Shown here: positions 10,474 through 24,046 of the stretch, one piece after another
Layout: every line of letters begins with the position of its first letter
How positions within the stretch are numbered: position 1 is the first letter of the stretch
Made by a program: the position numbers and the translations under genes
The notes under the pieces: model-generated
The model's database searches: none
Seen by the model: the letters and a program-made list of their open reading frames with translations, nothing else
Told to the model about the DNA's origin: nothing
NCBI GenBank assembly: GCA_009739215.1
Contig: VSJF01000007.1
Span: 1,302,001 to 1,366,000, forward strand
Reading direction: 5' to 3'
Length of the DNA: 64,000 nt
Origin: Floccularia luteovirens
Taxonomy: Eukaryota; Basidiomycota; Agaricomycetes; Agaricales; Squamanitaceae

Positions 10474-12463
10474 ATGATCAACCTCATATCATCCGTCGCT
10501 TGGGTACGGCGGGGTGTATCTGCGAGGCATCCCGAGAAATATATTCTAGACGATCAAGAACTTGAACGCGTCAGTACATTGGCGAGGATCGAGCTCGAAG
10601 ATGCCCGCATAGAGTTGGAGCGTGCTCATGAAGCTGCAAAATCTATGGGTCTCGGTGCGGAGGGAGATGAGGCCGATGACCCTGGAGATGTAGATGATGA
10701 GGAAAATTGGGTCGAGTAAGTTTATCGTTAAATGGGTTTGATACCCACTAAATTAATCTTTTTCTCTTTGTAAAGTGAGGATGACGATCCTATGGATGTA
10801 GATCCGGACACTTCTAAAGTCAAAAAAGCTGCAGACGACTTGTCTGAGTATAATCTCAATGAATATGATGATGATTTAAAAACCCCTGGTCAGCCTCATT
10901 TACTTCTTTGGTGTAAACCGAACATCTTCAACCTAAAATATAGCTGTGGGTCCTTTCAGTACTATCAAAGGCTTGACATACTATCGGGATAATGAGGAGG
11001 ATCCCTATATCACCTTAAAAGATGTACGCTCCTCTTATCTTATGATACATTACTCTCATGTACAGTCACAAAGGAAGATGAAGATGAGCGTGAAGATCTC
11101 GAAATCCTACCAACCGACAATTTATTAGTAGTAGCCAAAACCGAAGACGAAATCTCTCAAATTGAAGTCTACGTATACGATGAATCGCAAGAAAATCTAT
11201 ACGTACACCACGATCTCATGTTACCCAACTTCCCACTTTGTCTTGAATGGCTCGACTTTCACCCCACGTCACCCGCATCCCAAAAGCAAAAGCCGACATC
11301 AAAAGATGGGTTTGGTAACTACATTGCTGTGGGTACCTTGGACCCCGAAATCGAAATATGGTCTCTCAATGTTGTAGAAGCAATGTATCCCGCATCCATT
11401 CTTGGACGTCCCGATCAAACAAAAGCTCATATACCTACCCCACTCGGTACAGGTAAGAAAAAACGGAAAAAGATAAAGCACCGTTCCACCGAACAAGGAT
11501 ACCACGTTGACGCGGTCTTGGGTCTCAGCTGGAACAAAACTCAACGAAATTTGTTGGCTAGCGCGAGTGCGGACCGGACTGTGAAACTATGGGACCTGGC
11601 CCGTGATCCTATGATTAATGGAGAAAGTACTGGGACGGGTGGTGGTGCCATTCGCAGCTTCGATGTTCACAAGGACAGGGTACAAGCTGTGCAGTGGAAC
11701 GAAAAAGACGCTAGTGTCCTGTTGACTGGAAGCTATGACCGTACTGTACGGACATTTGACTCTAGAGCACCTGATGCTGGTGTTGGTGCAATAGTTGGGA
11801 GTGATGTCGAAGCACTTCGATGGGACCCTTGGGAGAATCATGGATTCTACGTCAGTTAATTTGGATTTTTTTAAAAGAAGTCACTAAAAAGTCAAAATCA
11901 TTCTAGGTCTCCCTGGAGAACGGCCTTGTTTTGAATTTTGACGTCCGGACTCTTCCATCTAACTTGGACAAACCGTGCCCTTCACGTTTCACACTTTCTG
12001 CTCACGACGGCGCCGTGTCCGCACTGGATGTAAATCCCCTCATCAAAGGATGTATCGCTACAGGTGGCACGGACAAACTAGTCAAAGTATGGAATATAAC
12101 AGACGAAGAATCCGGTGGAAAAAGAAACATTAGTCTTGTTACTTCCCGTGATCTTGGAGTGGTTCGTATTTTTCGTATACAACAACCCGTTGGATAAAAC
12201 AGCTTATCTATTTTGGGAATCAGGGCAAAGTATTTTCGACTGTGTTCTCTCCCGATGATCCTCTAACACTGGCTGCCGCTGGCTCCAAAGCTAAATTACA
12301 AATTTGGGATGTCGGAGCCAACTTTGGTGCACGGAAAGCATTCGGAACGAAGTTAAGGGATGCAGGTAGGGTGTTGAGGGAGAAAGCCAATGAGAACGGG
12401 GTCATTGGGGTGCAAAGTGATGATGACGAGGATGAGAGTGGTGATGAAGGAGACGATGAATAG
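10474..12463 (+). CDS. PWP1: Periodic tryptophan protein 1 (WD40 ribosome-biogenesis factor)
   Basis: PWP1 is a nucleolar WD40 protein of large-subunit rRNA maturation. The start MINLISSVAWVRRGVSARHP and the nearby LDDQELERVSTLARIELEDA match the conserved PWP1 N-terminus. An acidic segment and the typical LEILPTDNLLVVAKTEDE follow. WD repeats include ASASADRTVKLWDLA (about 11560), LTGSYDRTVRTFDSR (about 11720), ATGGTDKLVKVWNIT (about 12060) and AAAGSKAKLQIWDVG (about 12275). A basic KKKRKKIKHRS lies in an inter-repeat loop. The tail is acidic (DDDEDESGDEGDDE). Introns begin near 10716, 10890, 11022, 11850 and 12161. The third splice is placed at the AG before GAAGATGAAG because only that keeps frame. 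The gene looks intact. Confidence 0.93.
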
Positions 12464-12658
12464 CTGCTTAAGTTGTAGAGAGGATGTAGTGAAATTGTTA
12501 CGCGATCCAAGTCCATTGACCGTTATTTTGCTCAGAACATAGTATGTTATACGTGTCACCAAGGAAAATCTCTACTGAATGTTTCATAGTGCGTACGATA
12601 CATGCGATGTATGAGCAACAGCAGAACAACATTGGTACGAAAAAATGCGATTACTTAT

Positions 12659-13222
12659 TTATAATAAGCCATCGAGTTTTGACCTAACCCAGGCTTTGCG
12701 GAGGTCATCAGATTGAATATCAAGGTACATATCGGCAGCAGCGGCATTACGCCCAACAATATCCAATAAGGACACCATTTCGTCAGTCGAAAGGTCTGTT
12801 TCAAGTTCTTGAATACGATTGAAAGCAGCCACCTTTCTTTCGGTATCACTCTTAGTCTCAAGAAAGTACCCCTGTGCACATGCCTTTCGCCTCAATCTAC
12901 GTCGTTCACGCTGAGCGGCTTCCGACTTGAAGCTTTCCAGAAGCATCGAGGTGAGGTGGTTGAGGCTATGACTGATGCTTGTGAGAGCAACGTCCAATGA
13001 CATGACTTCCTCACGGCCATGTTTACTGGAGGGGATTAATGAGCCATCTGATGAGCCATTCGCGTGAGGGTTGATTGTGGCGTTGATAGGTGTCGTGTCG
13101 TGGATAGGGTTGTCCCGCAATGGGGGTGACATACTGATGGGCTCGGAACAAGGGATACTGAGCAAAGCATCTGGATGGCTTTCTTCTTACGGTGTGTCGA
13201 CAAGGGCAGCCTTCTGCTCCAT
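12659..13222 (-). CDS. Small helical basic protein of unknown function
   Basis: Best model: ATG at 13222, a 57-nt intron (13190-13134), then a continuous frame to the stop at 12659, about 168 residues. The first exon (MEQKAALVDTP) joins MSPPLRDNPIHD without a frame change, and the bases before this ATG are also open. The middle is a charged helix (AAQRERRRLRRKACAQGYF). The end DEMVSLLDIVGRNAAAADMY and LRKAWVRSKL recalls, from memory, the C-terminal tail of basidiomycete Myb/SANT-like proteins, but the SANT domain is absent. It converges on PWP1 with 195 bp between the stops. The true start may lie further upstream. Function unknown. Confidence 0.55.
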
Positions 13223-13521
13223 TAACCAGTTTGAACACTTTGCTAAGCTTGTACTGTTGGAACTGGTCACGGTTGTGTTCGCTATGAATGTGTTTTCAAC
13301 GTTGTGCTGGATTTCTAGTCATTTTCCCAATAGAATGGCTCGGAGTTACCCTTGACCAGGGCTGCACTGCCTATTTCTCAAAGATACTATCCAACTTTTT
13401 ATTAACAAATCTTTCCACACACAGCGTATGCTGCTTGCTTGTATGTCAAGTGTAATTTATTATTGAGTAAATGTGTGTTGAGTATAAAATTAAACGTTAA
13501 TAAATCTGGTTAAAACTATTT

Positions 13522-15542
<2,021 letters not shown>

Positions 15543-16357
15543 TGTTGAAAGTCGTTACCGAGTTTTGTAGATTTTATATGTCTGCTCCTTTTTTCAGAAT
15601 CGAACCATCCCACACCTTTAAAATTATCTTACCATAACAAGTAATTGATTAGATTCTTATCATTATACTCACGTGTTCAAAATCCGGCACCGTCTGGCAC
15701 AAAGCTGGAATTCCGGACAAAATAGTCTTGAGTATGGTCCGTGGGTCAACTCCTCGTAAACTCAGGTCTATTTAAGCAGCACCTGCAACAAGCAAGTATA
15801 TATAACTATTACATGTATGTTGCAGGCCTGTCAACCTCAATTTCAAGGCGCTGTACATAAATCAGTAAGGTTTGTGATAATTCTTTACCAATCTGATTTC
15901 TATTTTAAACGAGCTGCAACGTTTCAGCCAGATTCGACCGCACATACACTTAACGAGACGCGGTCGCCTCGAAATCCTCCAAACAACATCACCCTATGAC
16001 GCTAAGTTTTCTTCTGATTGCCGGGAAAAATTTGTGGCACTGGAGTAGAAGTAATGAAGTATGCGACAAGTTATTTTTCATAATGTTTAGCGTTGATATT
16101 TCCGTCTTTCAAAAGTAAGGATCTGTAATAGACACATCTTTCCACAGCATGGGATCTATATCCGGATTTAGGGACCTGTTCCAGAAGCTATCTTGCGGAC
16201 CTCCACGTCTTTCGACGGAGCTGCTTATAGCTGCCTACTATGGCTAAATATTCATATCTACCGTTTATAAATAATTATTCCGTGTGGGCCCTCAAGGGTC
16301 ACTCCAGACATATAAAGCAGGGCCCGCTTTCCAGGTATCTATTCTGCAAGTCTCAAC
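15543..16357. other. Intergenic region between divergent ERG11 and homogentisate dioxygenase genes
   Basis: About 815 bp presumably holding both promoters. I see no coding stretch, repeat or convincing sterol-response or GATA-type element. Confidence 0.5.
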
Positions 16358-18619
16358 ATGCCTCTCATCTCATCTGGTTCAACAGCTCCAGGTTCTTTCT
16401 CAACTTTAACATCCGAAAAGGATCCCTACCAATATCAAGTGGGATTCGGTAATGAACATGTTTCCGAAGCATTGTATTACCTCTTTCCCCAACCTACGCG
16501 TTTACTTGTTGACCGCATCCTATAGACCTGGGACTCTACCACAAGGCCAAAACATGCCCCAGAAAAACAAATATGACTTGTATACTGAAGTGGTGGGTTG
16601 ATATGAATCCGGTTAACTATATCAAGCTTACAAATGCAACGTTATAGATGACCGGATCCGCATTTGTTGCTCCTCGTGCGGAAAATTTGCATTCGTACGT
16701 ACAAGATTTTCATAGCAAACAATGAGCGTATACTGATACCCATCGCTCACAGCATACTCTACCGTATCAGACCGTCAGTCGCGCACAAGGGCTACACCAG
16801 GCTACCTGACAACCAAGATGTACGTTCTGAAATGCACGCCCAGATTCGCACTTACATATAGGCTGATCGTATCACAGTTGGAATCGAACTTCCTTCCTTC
16901 AAACTCCAAAGTCCATATCAGCCCAACCCAGCTTGCTTGGCGTCCCTTCGACCTTCCGCCCGACTCAGAGAAGGTTGACTTCATTGATGGCATAAAGACA
17001 CTTGCTGGGAATGGAGAACCTACTTTACGGGAGGGTCTGGCGATCAGCATGTACCTTGCCAACACTTCCATGGGAAAGAAGGCTTTCTGCAATAACGATG
17101 GTGACATGTTAATGATTCCTCAGCAAGGTCGTCTAGACATCCAAACTGAGTTTGGAAGGTGAGTGCACAATAAAATTCTGATAGTAATTATATGTGTATA
17201 ACCGTGGATAGGATGATGGTACGACCTGGTGAAATATGTGTTATCCAGCGTGGCATAAAATTCAAGGTAGGTATCCCCATCAGTTTTACTATAGCACCCC
17301 TCGAACTAAAGAATAACTTAAGGTTATGCTTCCGGATGGCCCTTCCCGTGGATGTAAGTATGATTTGAGTACCTACAATGGCAATGTCTAGATTAAATAT
17401 AGATCTCGAGGAACTATACGGCTCCCACTGGGAACTTCCAGAGCTTGGTTCTGTTGGTTCGCATGGTATGGCCAATTCGCGTGACTTTCAATTCCCTCTT
17501 GCAAATTTCGATATCGATCAGTCTGAATGGCACAGTGAGTACATAAATTCACCTGGTCCATCACAACCCTAAACGATGCTTCAAAAGTTGTTTACAAGTG
17601 GATTTATTTGAATTCCCTGTAGTTTTAGGGTATTGATTGAATCACAGGCTTGGTGGACAATTACACCGTTGCGTTCAAGAAAATACTCCATTCGATGTAG
17701 TTGCTTGGCATGGAACGTAAGCAATACCACACTTAATACTCATGCTGAAGTACTCAAACTTCCTGCAAGTTATGTCCCATATAAATATGACTTGGATAAG
17801 TTTATCTACTTCGGAAGCATATCCAGGGACCACATCGACCCTTCATGTTATGTTGTCCTTACCGCGAAGTCTAAGCAACCGGGCGTTCCATTGACTGATT
17901 TCCTGGTTATTGGCGAGAGATGGGATGTGGCATCAGGAACCTTCAGGCCACCAGTAAGTTCATACATATCATTTTCTTTTCAAGCATCTCATTTTTACAG
18001 TATTTCCACCGTAATGCCAACTGTGAATTTATTGGTCTTATCTGCGGTGTTTACGAAGGGCGAAGTGACGAATTTTTACCAGGTAATCCCAACGATCTTT
18101 CGGTATCCACAATTCCCATTTTTTTGACCTATTTAATCAGGAGGTGCAAGTTTCGAAGCTGGATTCTGTCCACACGGAAGTCAGCTCCCTTTTCTACTTG
18201 ACACAAAGCGACTGTAACTCAATCAAACAATTATAGTATCCACCGAAGTTTTCCAAGCAGCTTCTGAAGCCAAACTAGAACCCATGCGTATCTCTGCTGG
18301 CACAACATGTGGGTTTGTTCTTACTGGGTATTTTTTTTCGTAATTAATGTTGAACAATAGTAATCGTGCTTGAAACTGGCGTTCCGTTGACCATCACTGA
18401 CTTTGCCATGAATCGATCTGGGAAACTCCATGGTATGTATGTTACCTTTGATACATCTAGCCGTCGTTACTAAAACGTTGTTCACTAGAACATGACCCCA
18501 AGATGTGGGATGGGTTGAAACCCAACTTCATGAACCACATCGATCAGATTAATAAAGACCTTAAGGCTCTCGGACGTCCCGAATTAGGAGCAGAGATGAA
18601 TTATTTCCATGGGAACTAG
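16358..18619 (+). CDS. hmgA: Homogentisate 1,2-dioxygenase
   Basis: This iron enzyme opens homogentisate to maleylacetoacetate in phenylalanine/tyrosine degradation. The start is MPLISSGSTAPGSFSTL, then DPYQYQVGFGNEHVSEALPG, MTGSAFVAPRAENLHS and RIRPSVAHKGYTRLPDNQD. The core follows: NFLPSNSKVHISPTQLAWRP, MVRPGEICVIQRGIKF, YLEELYGSHWELPELGSVGS, FDVVAWHGTYVPYKYDL, RDHIDPSCYVVL, GLICGVYEGRSDEFLPGGAS. The iron-ligand regions (H and E of YEGR...) lie in this part. The end is GRPELGAEMNYFHGN with TAG at 18617. There are more than ten introns. A clean reading through IVYKLGGQLH requires a 10-nt exon at 17588-17597 (see findings). The C-terminus (LIVLETGVPLTITDFAM) is fungal-type. Intact. Confidence 0.93.
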
Positions 18620-19343
18620 ATACTCTGCTAATTGATATAAGAGCCTGTGTACTTTTATGCAATGTTGTCGAAGTATATGCCAGAGTTGCGAATGCTATGC
18701 CACAGGTATTGGTATGTGGACAAGATATGTGGACATAAGTCCATCAGCTTTTTGGGTGGCACATAGATCAATGTGACGATGCTTTATAAGGATCACTAGC
18801 ACCTCTGATAAGAATAATGTTGAAGATAAATCACCATATACCGGCCTAGTATCAGTACAAATAACCACTTTCATTTTGGTACAGGCTCGTTTCCTATCGA
18901 ACCATAGAAGTTCTGTGTTCAAGTAAGCAAAGAGCGTTAAGAATGACAAACCGATCTCCTGCATTGACAACCCGGTTTCCTTCATCCTCATTTGTTGTCC
19001 TCATTTGTTGTTTTGTTGTCCACTTCCCCCTTGTGCCGGGTATGTCCCACCATCGGAGTGCTCTAGCGTTTTGTTCTTCAAGTTCTTAAAAACAAATGAT
19101 ATCAACATACTAAAACATGTCAGGGATTTCAACGAGAAGCACCCCAAGCATATGAGTAGACAAATGAGAAGAAGCTGAGAACCAGTGTGTTCTACTTGCT
19201 GACTTCGACAATACAATAGCTCACGCTATCGCCACCATGCCATCTTGCTTCCTGACAGCTTCTCACTGCAACGCTAACCATCTAGGTGTCAATTGAGTAG
19301 ATATGCACTGAGACTGGAATAGAACCAGAATAGTATTTGCCGT
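18620..19343. other. Intergenic region without a recognisable gene
   Basis: About 720 bp between homogentisate dioxygenase and the DUF4112 gene. A minus-strand open stretch at 18991-18695 has no recognisable motif. Nothing else supportable is seen. Confidence 0.45.
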
Positions 19344-19370
19344 CACGTGCGTGGTCGTGTTATCCACGTG
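19344..19370. promoter_or_regulatory. Pair of CACGTG boxes upstream of the DUF4112 gene
   Basis: Two perfect CACGTG palindromes (19344-19349 and 19365-19370) stand 21 bp apart, two helical turns, at 111-137 bp before the ATG. The spacing puts both sites on one face of the DNA, as for a paired bHLH-factor element. Function inferred. Confidence 0.45.
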
Positions 19371-19480
19371 CTTTGATCAATGGCCTGCGGTGCATGACAT
19401 CATGATAATGAGGCAGTTAATAGTCGGTTCATACTGTACTGCCCCAAACCCACCCTCTCCACCCTCTCCCTACTCCCACT

Positions 19481-20371
19481 ATGTCAGCTCTCATAGGCAA
19501 GGCAGGAAAAAAAGTTGTTGGACAGAATCTCGCTCGATATGCGCCTCAAGATCCGTATTACGAGTCATATACCAATGATACAGGGAAGGTGAAGCGAAGA
19601 AAGGTCTGTATATCGTCAAGTACATATCAAAGACAGATATTGATCTCTTGGTGGGGATAGCGTGCACCACCACCTGGCCTCTCCCCTCAAGATGCTGCCA
19701 TTCTTCTTTCTGTCCAGCGACGCGCGCATTATCTCGACAAAGGAATATCTTTATGCGGAATGCGTGTGGGTTACGCGTTTTTTATAGGACTTATCCCAGT
19801 AGTTGGAGACGTTGCTGATGCAATCCTCAACTACCTCCTTGTCGTGCGCAAAGCCAAGAAAGCAGGGATTTCACCTGCGGTTCTGCAGCGTATGCTGATG
19901 AACAACGCAGTGAGTGCGGCGGTTGGTTTCGTCCCTTTTGTCGGGGATATACTGCTCGCAATATATAAAGCAAACAGTAGGAACGCATACCTTTTGGAGG
20001 ATTATCTTAGATTGCGTGGTGAGGAGAACCTCAAGAAGGCTGCCGCTGAGGACCAACTCTCTGGACGACGAAACGTTGTTACCCCGAGTGCCACTGAGAC
20101 CACTAAGAATAAATGGTGGGGAGGAAAACACCAGACCCAGGGAACCAGTCGGGTCGGTCACCCTGCCGGGGTAGTGGCTCCTGGGGGGTTTCCTGTTGAA
20201 AAAGGGGGACAGCTAGCTGACACCATGCCTAACTCAGATGTGCCGAAGAAGAACTTTTCTCTTTTTGGATCTTTAAGCAAGGACGGCAAGGCACGGGCAA
20301 CGGCTCCTTCTAATACAGGTCGATTCCTTGAGAATATTTCCGATACAGACATAAATGCGCGCAAGACTTGA
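19481..20371 (+). CDS. DUF4112 membrane-associated protein
   Basis: Two exons (19481-19603 and 19661-20371) encode 277 residues. After MSALIGKAGKKVVGQNLARY the second exon carries the DUF4112 core. It has two related hairpins, MRVGYAFFIGLIPVVGDVAD and NNAVSAAVGFVPFVGDILLA, in which the G-x-I/V-P-x-V-G-D repeat is the family hallmark, followed by IYKANSRNAYLLEDYLRLRG. The C-terminal third is hydrophilic, Ser/Thr/Lys-rich and low in structure. DUF4112 proteins are widespread in fungi and bacteria without a proven function; the hydrophobic hairpins suggest membrane contact. Paired CACGTG boxes lie just upstream. Confidence 0.85.
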
Positions 20372-20695
20372 TGCGGAAGATTTCCCGGACAAAGCCTAAT
20401 GGTTATGTCAATATCCCGGATGTTAGTACTATACCTTGTTTCTAGTTCCCCATGCTTCATTAGTTTGATTGTTGTAATGTAATACCTGATATGATCAAAG
20501 CATATATACACGAAATGTAGCACACTTGGTAATTCGATAAACTTTGTAATCAATTTACTCGTACTGATTCTGGTAAGTTATGTATTGCTCGGATGATGCG
20601 AATTGCGGCCCGATATTGCCATGACCCGTGCTGCCAAATAGTTATAAGACGAGCTCGAGAAGACCTGAAGCTCCCTAGAGCACCACCATCTTTCA
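20372..20695. other. Short intergenic region
   Basis: About 320 bp between the DUF4112 gene and the GFA-family gene. A minus-strand frame open here overlaps the DUF4112 gene and looks like a shadow. Nothing else seen. Confidence 0.4.
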
Positions 20696-21234
20696 ATGTC
20701 TACGACAACAGACCGTATCTACCATGGTTCCTGTCTGTGTCAACAAGTCAAATATGAAGTGAAAGGTGAACCTATAACGTTTCGCGTATGCCATTGCCAG
20801 AATTGTAGGAAAATGAGTGGGTCGGCATTCATGTCGAACGCGTTCTTCAAACAAGAAGTGAAAGACTGTTCTATTCTGTACCTTTTTTGCTAACTTTTCC
20901 ACCAGAATGTCCGGATATTTCAGGGGGAGGATCAAGTTAAGGTGTATCGAGACTTTGATACAGTGAGAGGGGTGGCCCTCGACAGACATTTCTGTCCAGC
21001 ATGCGGTTCCACCATGTTTTTGAAGCCAACCGAGCACGACCTTTTGATCATCGCTGTGGGGACATTGGACGATCAGGTGGATTGGAGTAAGTCGGACTGA
21101 GGATTAGTTTTGAGTTGATGAATGCTAATGCCACCGATCTGATGACAGTACCCAAAACACAACTGTTCCCTGAGCAGAAATGGAATTGGGTGACAGATAT
21201 TGCCATTCAATCTAAACCGCGTCCTGGGTTGTGA
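20696..21234 (+). CDS. GFA/CENP-V zinc-binding family protein (Mss4-like fold)
   Basis: A small protein of the glutathione-dependent formaldehyde-activating (GFA) family. Zinc ligands are visible: GSCLCQQVKYEV (C-x-C, about residue 12), RVCHCQNCRKMSGSAF (C-x-C-x2-C) and RHFCPACGSTMF (C-x2-C). Three exons: the first ends FFKQE (donor about 20856), the second runs NVRIFQGEDQVKVYRDFD to DDQVDW (donor about 21086), and the third starts IPKTQLFPEQKWNWV and ends KPRPGL with TGA at 21232. About 150 residues is normal for the family. Most members have no established substrate, so formaldehyde scavenging should not be assumed. Confidence 0.88.
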
Positions 21235-21949
21235 TATATCGATACCACAGGCTTGTCCTTGGCTGTGTTCTCAGTGGTGTATGTATTATGTCCTTAGAAA
21301 TGGAATAGCATACTCTAAAATACTCCATCGTTCAACCAACAGAAAATCGGATATGTACTACTTAGTACCCTTGATGTATATCTCAAGTTCTTCAGAGTGA
21401 TTAATCAAGTCTCTGGCTCTTGATTTCTTCTTTTTCCACATGAGCGCTTCGAAGACTCATGAAGTCTAAGAGTAGAAGGCAAACATGTGCCACAATCCAA
21501 ACAGATGCAAATAATTAGGCAATAATACAAGAACTTCGAGGGCTCGGGTTGTATCACCAACCCCTCTTCACCTTGCCTTCAACTATTCCTTCCTTACTGC
21601 AAGCTTCTTCTCCCTCTCAAGTACCGGCGCCGACATACAGACTGCGTATTTCCCTATTTCCTGTTCCTCCTGTGTATCTTAACAACGGTCGCTAAAAAAA
21701 ACCTGTAAACAAGCACGTATATTGTATTCGTAACACGCATGTAAGAGCTCCTTTGCCAAAAACTTGTTTTACTGACACCATGTATGCGGGGGGTTGTCGT
21801 ATTTTGATGTCATCCGCATTTTTGTCCATTTTTTGTCGTCGATACTCAAACGTTGTTCCTGTGTTTCTTTACTTTGCAGTGCTTTAAAAAAGTTTTCCGT
21901 TTTCACTCCTGTGATCTGAGTCAACTCACCCAACCAAGAAAAGAACAAA
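21235..21949. other. Intergenic region and promoter of the RRM gene
   Basis: About 715 bp without a supportable gene. It includes poly-pyrimidine stretches near 21560-21620 that are common in fungal promoters. Confidence 0.4.
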
Positions 21950-23601
21950 ATGCCTGAAGGAGACTTTGACATTTACGGGGAAGATGACGGATTTGACTTG
22001 CAACAACACCAGTTGACGGATGAGGTAGGCATTTTTGATAGCTTGTAGACATGTAAAATAGCTGATTAGCTGTCAACAAGAATGGCATTGAAGATTTGGA
22101 GGAACAGATGAATGCTGAAGAGAAAGTCGCCACCTTAACTACTGCCATAGAACCGCAGCTAGGAGACAAGAGATCAAGAGAAGACGACGGGTCTGATCCG
22201 AATATGAGCCAAGCACCAGCCTCTCGTAACAGCAGCATAACTCCCCAAACACAGGTCCCTGCACAGATCCCTACACAGGTGAACGGAAACTACGGTATGT
22301 CGACACCGACAATGGGCAATCAATCAGGGAACATCGGAACGGGTGACGCGTTATACATTGGAGATTTGCAATGGGTCCGTTTGTTCGGTCGTTTAGTATT
22401 CTTGTGCATATATTCTAAGCCAATATTCTTTTGTATCTTGTTTCCTTTTGCTTTCCTGTCTTATTACAGTGGACGACTGATGAAGATCTGCGCCAAGTTG
22501 CTCTATCTGTTGGGGTACCTATTGATCACAAGGATATCACCTTTTCCGAGCACAAGGTGAACGGGAAAAGCAAAGGGTACGGTTCTAAAGGTCAAAATTT
22601 CTGGTTAACAGATTTTAACTCCGCCAAATTAACTAGGATAGCATATGTTGAATGTCGTGATCCCCAAGCAGCTGCAACACTGAAGAATTGGTTTGATAAC
22701 AAGTGAGCAATAAGATTGAGGTCGGGAATGTATTTGGGATCTGACAATTTGGATAGTGACTTCCAAAATCGACGAGCAAATGCGACGTTTACAAATTCTT
22801 CCCAAGGAAATCCTTTCCGTACACTTCCCAAAGGTGTGTTCATTCCCAATTATTGTTGCTGGCATTTTATCCTAACAATAAACCTGCCATTAGAGCCTCC
22901 ACCACGCGATGCCGGTCGAGGTCACCAACAGCAACCGCAGCAACAGCAAATGATCCAGACACCTATTCAAAACAGCAATACAGGCATGGCACGTGGAGGT
23001 GGCAATATGCGCGGTGGAGGACAGATGAATAACATGAACCCGATGGGTGCTATGCGCGGGGGTATGATGGGATCTAATATGATGGCTCCTAATGTAATGT
23101 CCGGGATGGGCATGGGCATGGGAATGCCTATGGGGATGCCAATGGGGATGGGAGGTATGGGCGGCATGGGAGGTATGGGTGGTATGGGCGGTGGCATGGG
23201 AGGTGGCATGGGAGGTGGAGGATTCATGGGTGGTCGCGGAGGGTTCGCAGGGGGACGTGGTGGCATGATCCCACAAGGACCGCGTGGCGGTATGATGGGT
23301 GGACGAGGGGGCATGATGGGCGGTATGGGTACGAGTTTTTAGTTCCTTCGCCCCTCCTTTTTAGTCTATGTGCCTTGTCGAATGTTGTGCTTACTGTTGT
23401 GTTCTTGTCTGTTTTTTTTTCCATACGTCGATACTAGGTATGGGGATGCCTAATGGAATGATGGGTGCCAACGGCCGGGGAGGCTTTGGCATGCAAGGCC
23501 ATTTTAATCCTGCTTTTATGCAAGGGGCGAACAATGCTGGACAGGGACAATATGGACTTGAAGGACCAAGAAAACGATATCGAGTGGATGAGAGTGGATG
23601 A
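21950..23601 (+). CDS. CPSF6/CFIm68-like RRM protein with a Gly/Met-rich tail
   Basis: The N-terminus [19 protein letters not shown] is acidic. An intron whose acceptor is the AG before AATGGC restores the frame ([19 protein letters not shown]). The RRM reads [20 protein letters not shown] (RNP2), then KVNGKSKG and [19 protein letters not shown] (RNP1 region), followed by [20 protein letters not shown] and EPPPRD. This arrangement is typical of the CPSF6/7 subunit of cleavage factor I, which helps choose poly(A) sites; the YGEDDG start and [12 protein letters not shown] support it. The tail is a long low-complexity run of GM, MGMP and GGMGG units and RGG-like motifs (22980-23340), and after a final intron it ends KRYRVDESG. 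Animal CPSF6 has a Pro/RS tail instead. Confidence 0.8.
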
Positions 23602-24046
23602 GGAGTCTGACAAATTTCTGATTCATAGGTTGTGATAGGATGTCCATTTCACTCCAATCTTCTGGGTTTCTAACAATTTTACTCTACTGGTGTACGATAT
23701 ATCTTATAAAGTTGTGGTTATCCTCTCATACTTTTACAAAAAGTTGGTAATGACTCGATAAATACATATTATTGGTGTTACATTCACGTATCGCGTTGTC
23801 GTACTTGTATTCAACGCTGTAGCCATGGTAGTGTCATCCATCAGGAATAGAGTTTCATGATACGAGATAAACTCGAGCGGCCTTTAAGATGGTGCTTGTA
23901 CTCGTAAACAAACCCGAGTTCACAATCTCATCATGAAAGACTTTGCTCATTAAACCGATTTTCTTGGGTTGCTCATTGTGCATATGGTAATCCCCTTTTG
24001 CTCATGATGCATGAATGATCGAGCAGAGCGCCTCAATGAAACCGTA

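Noticed and set aside
17598..17660. A frameshift in homogentisate dioxygenase
   Set aside because: A 10-nt microexon with standard splice borders explains the apparent break and restores conserved residues, so no mutation is needed.
22967..23314. Minus-strand Pro/Met/Ile-rich ORF opposite the RRM gene tail
   Set aside because: It is the reverse-strand shadow of the Gly/Met repeat; its composition follows directly from the plus-strand codons and there is no motif.
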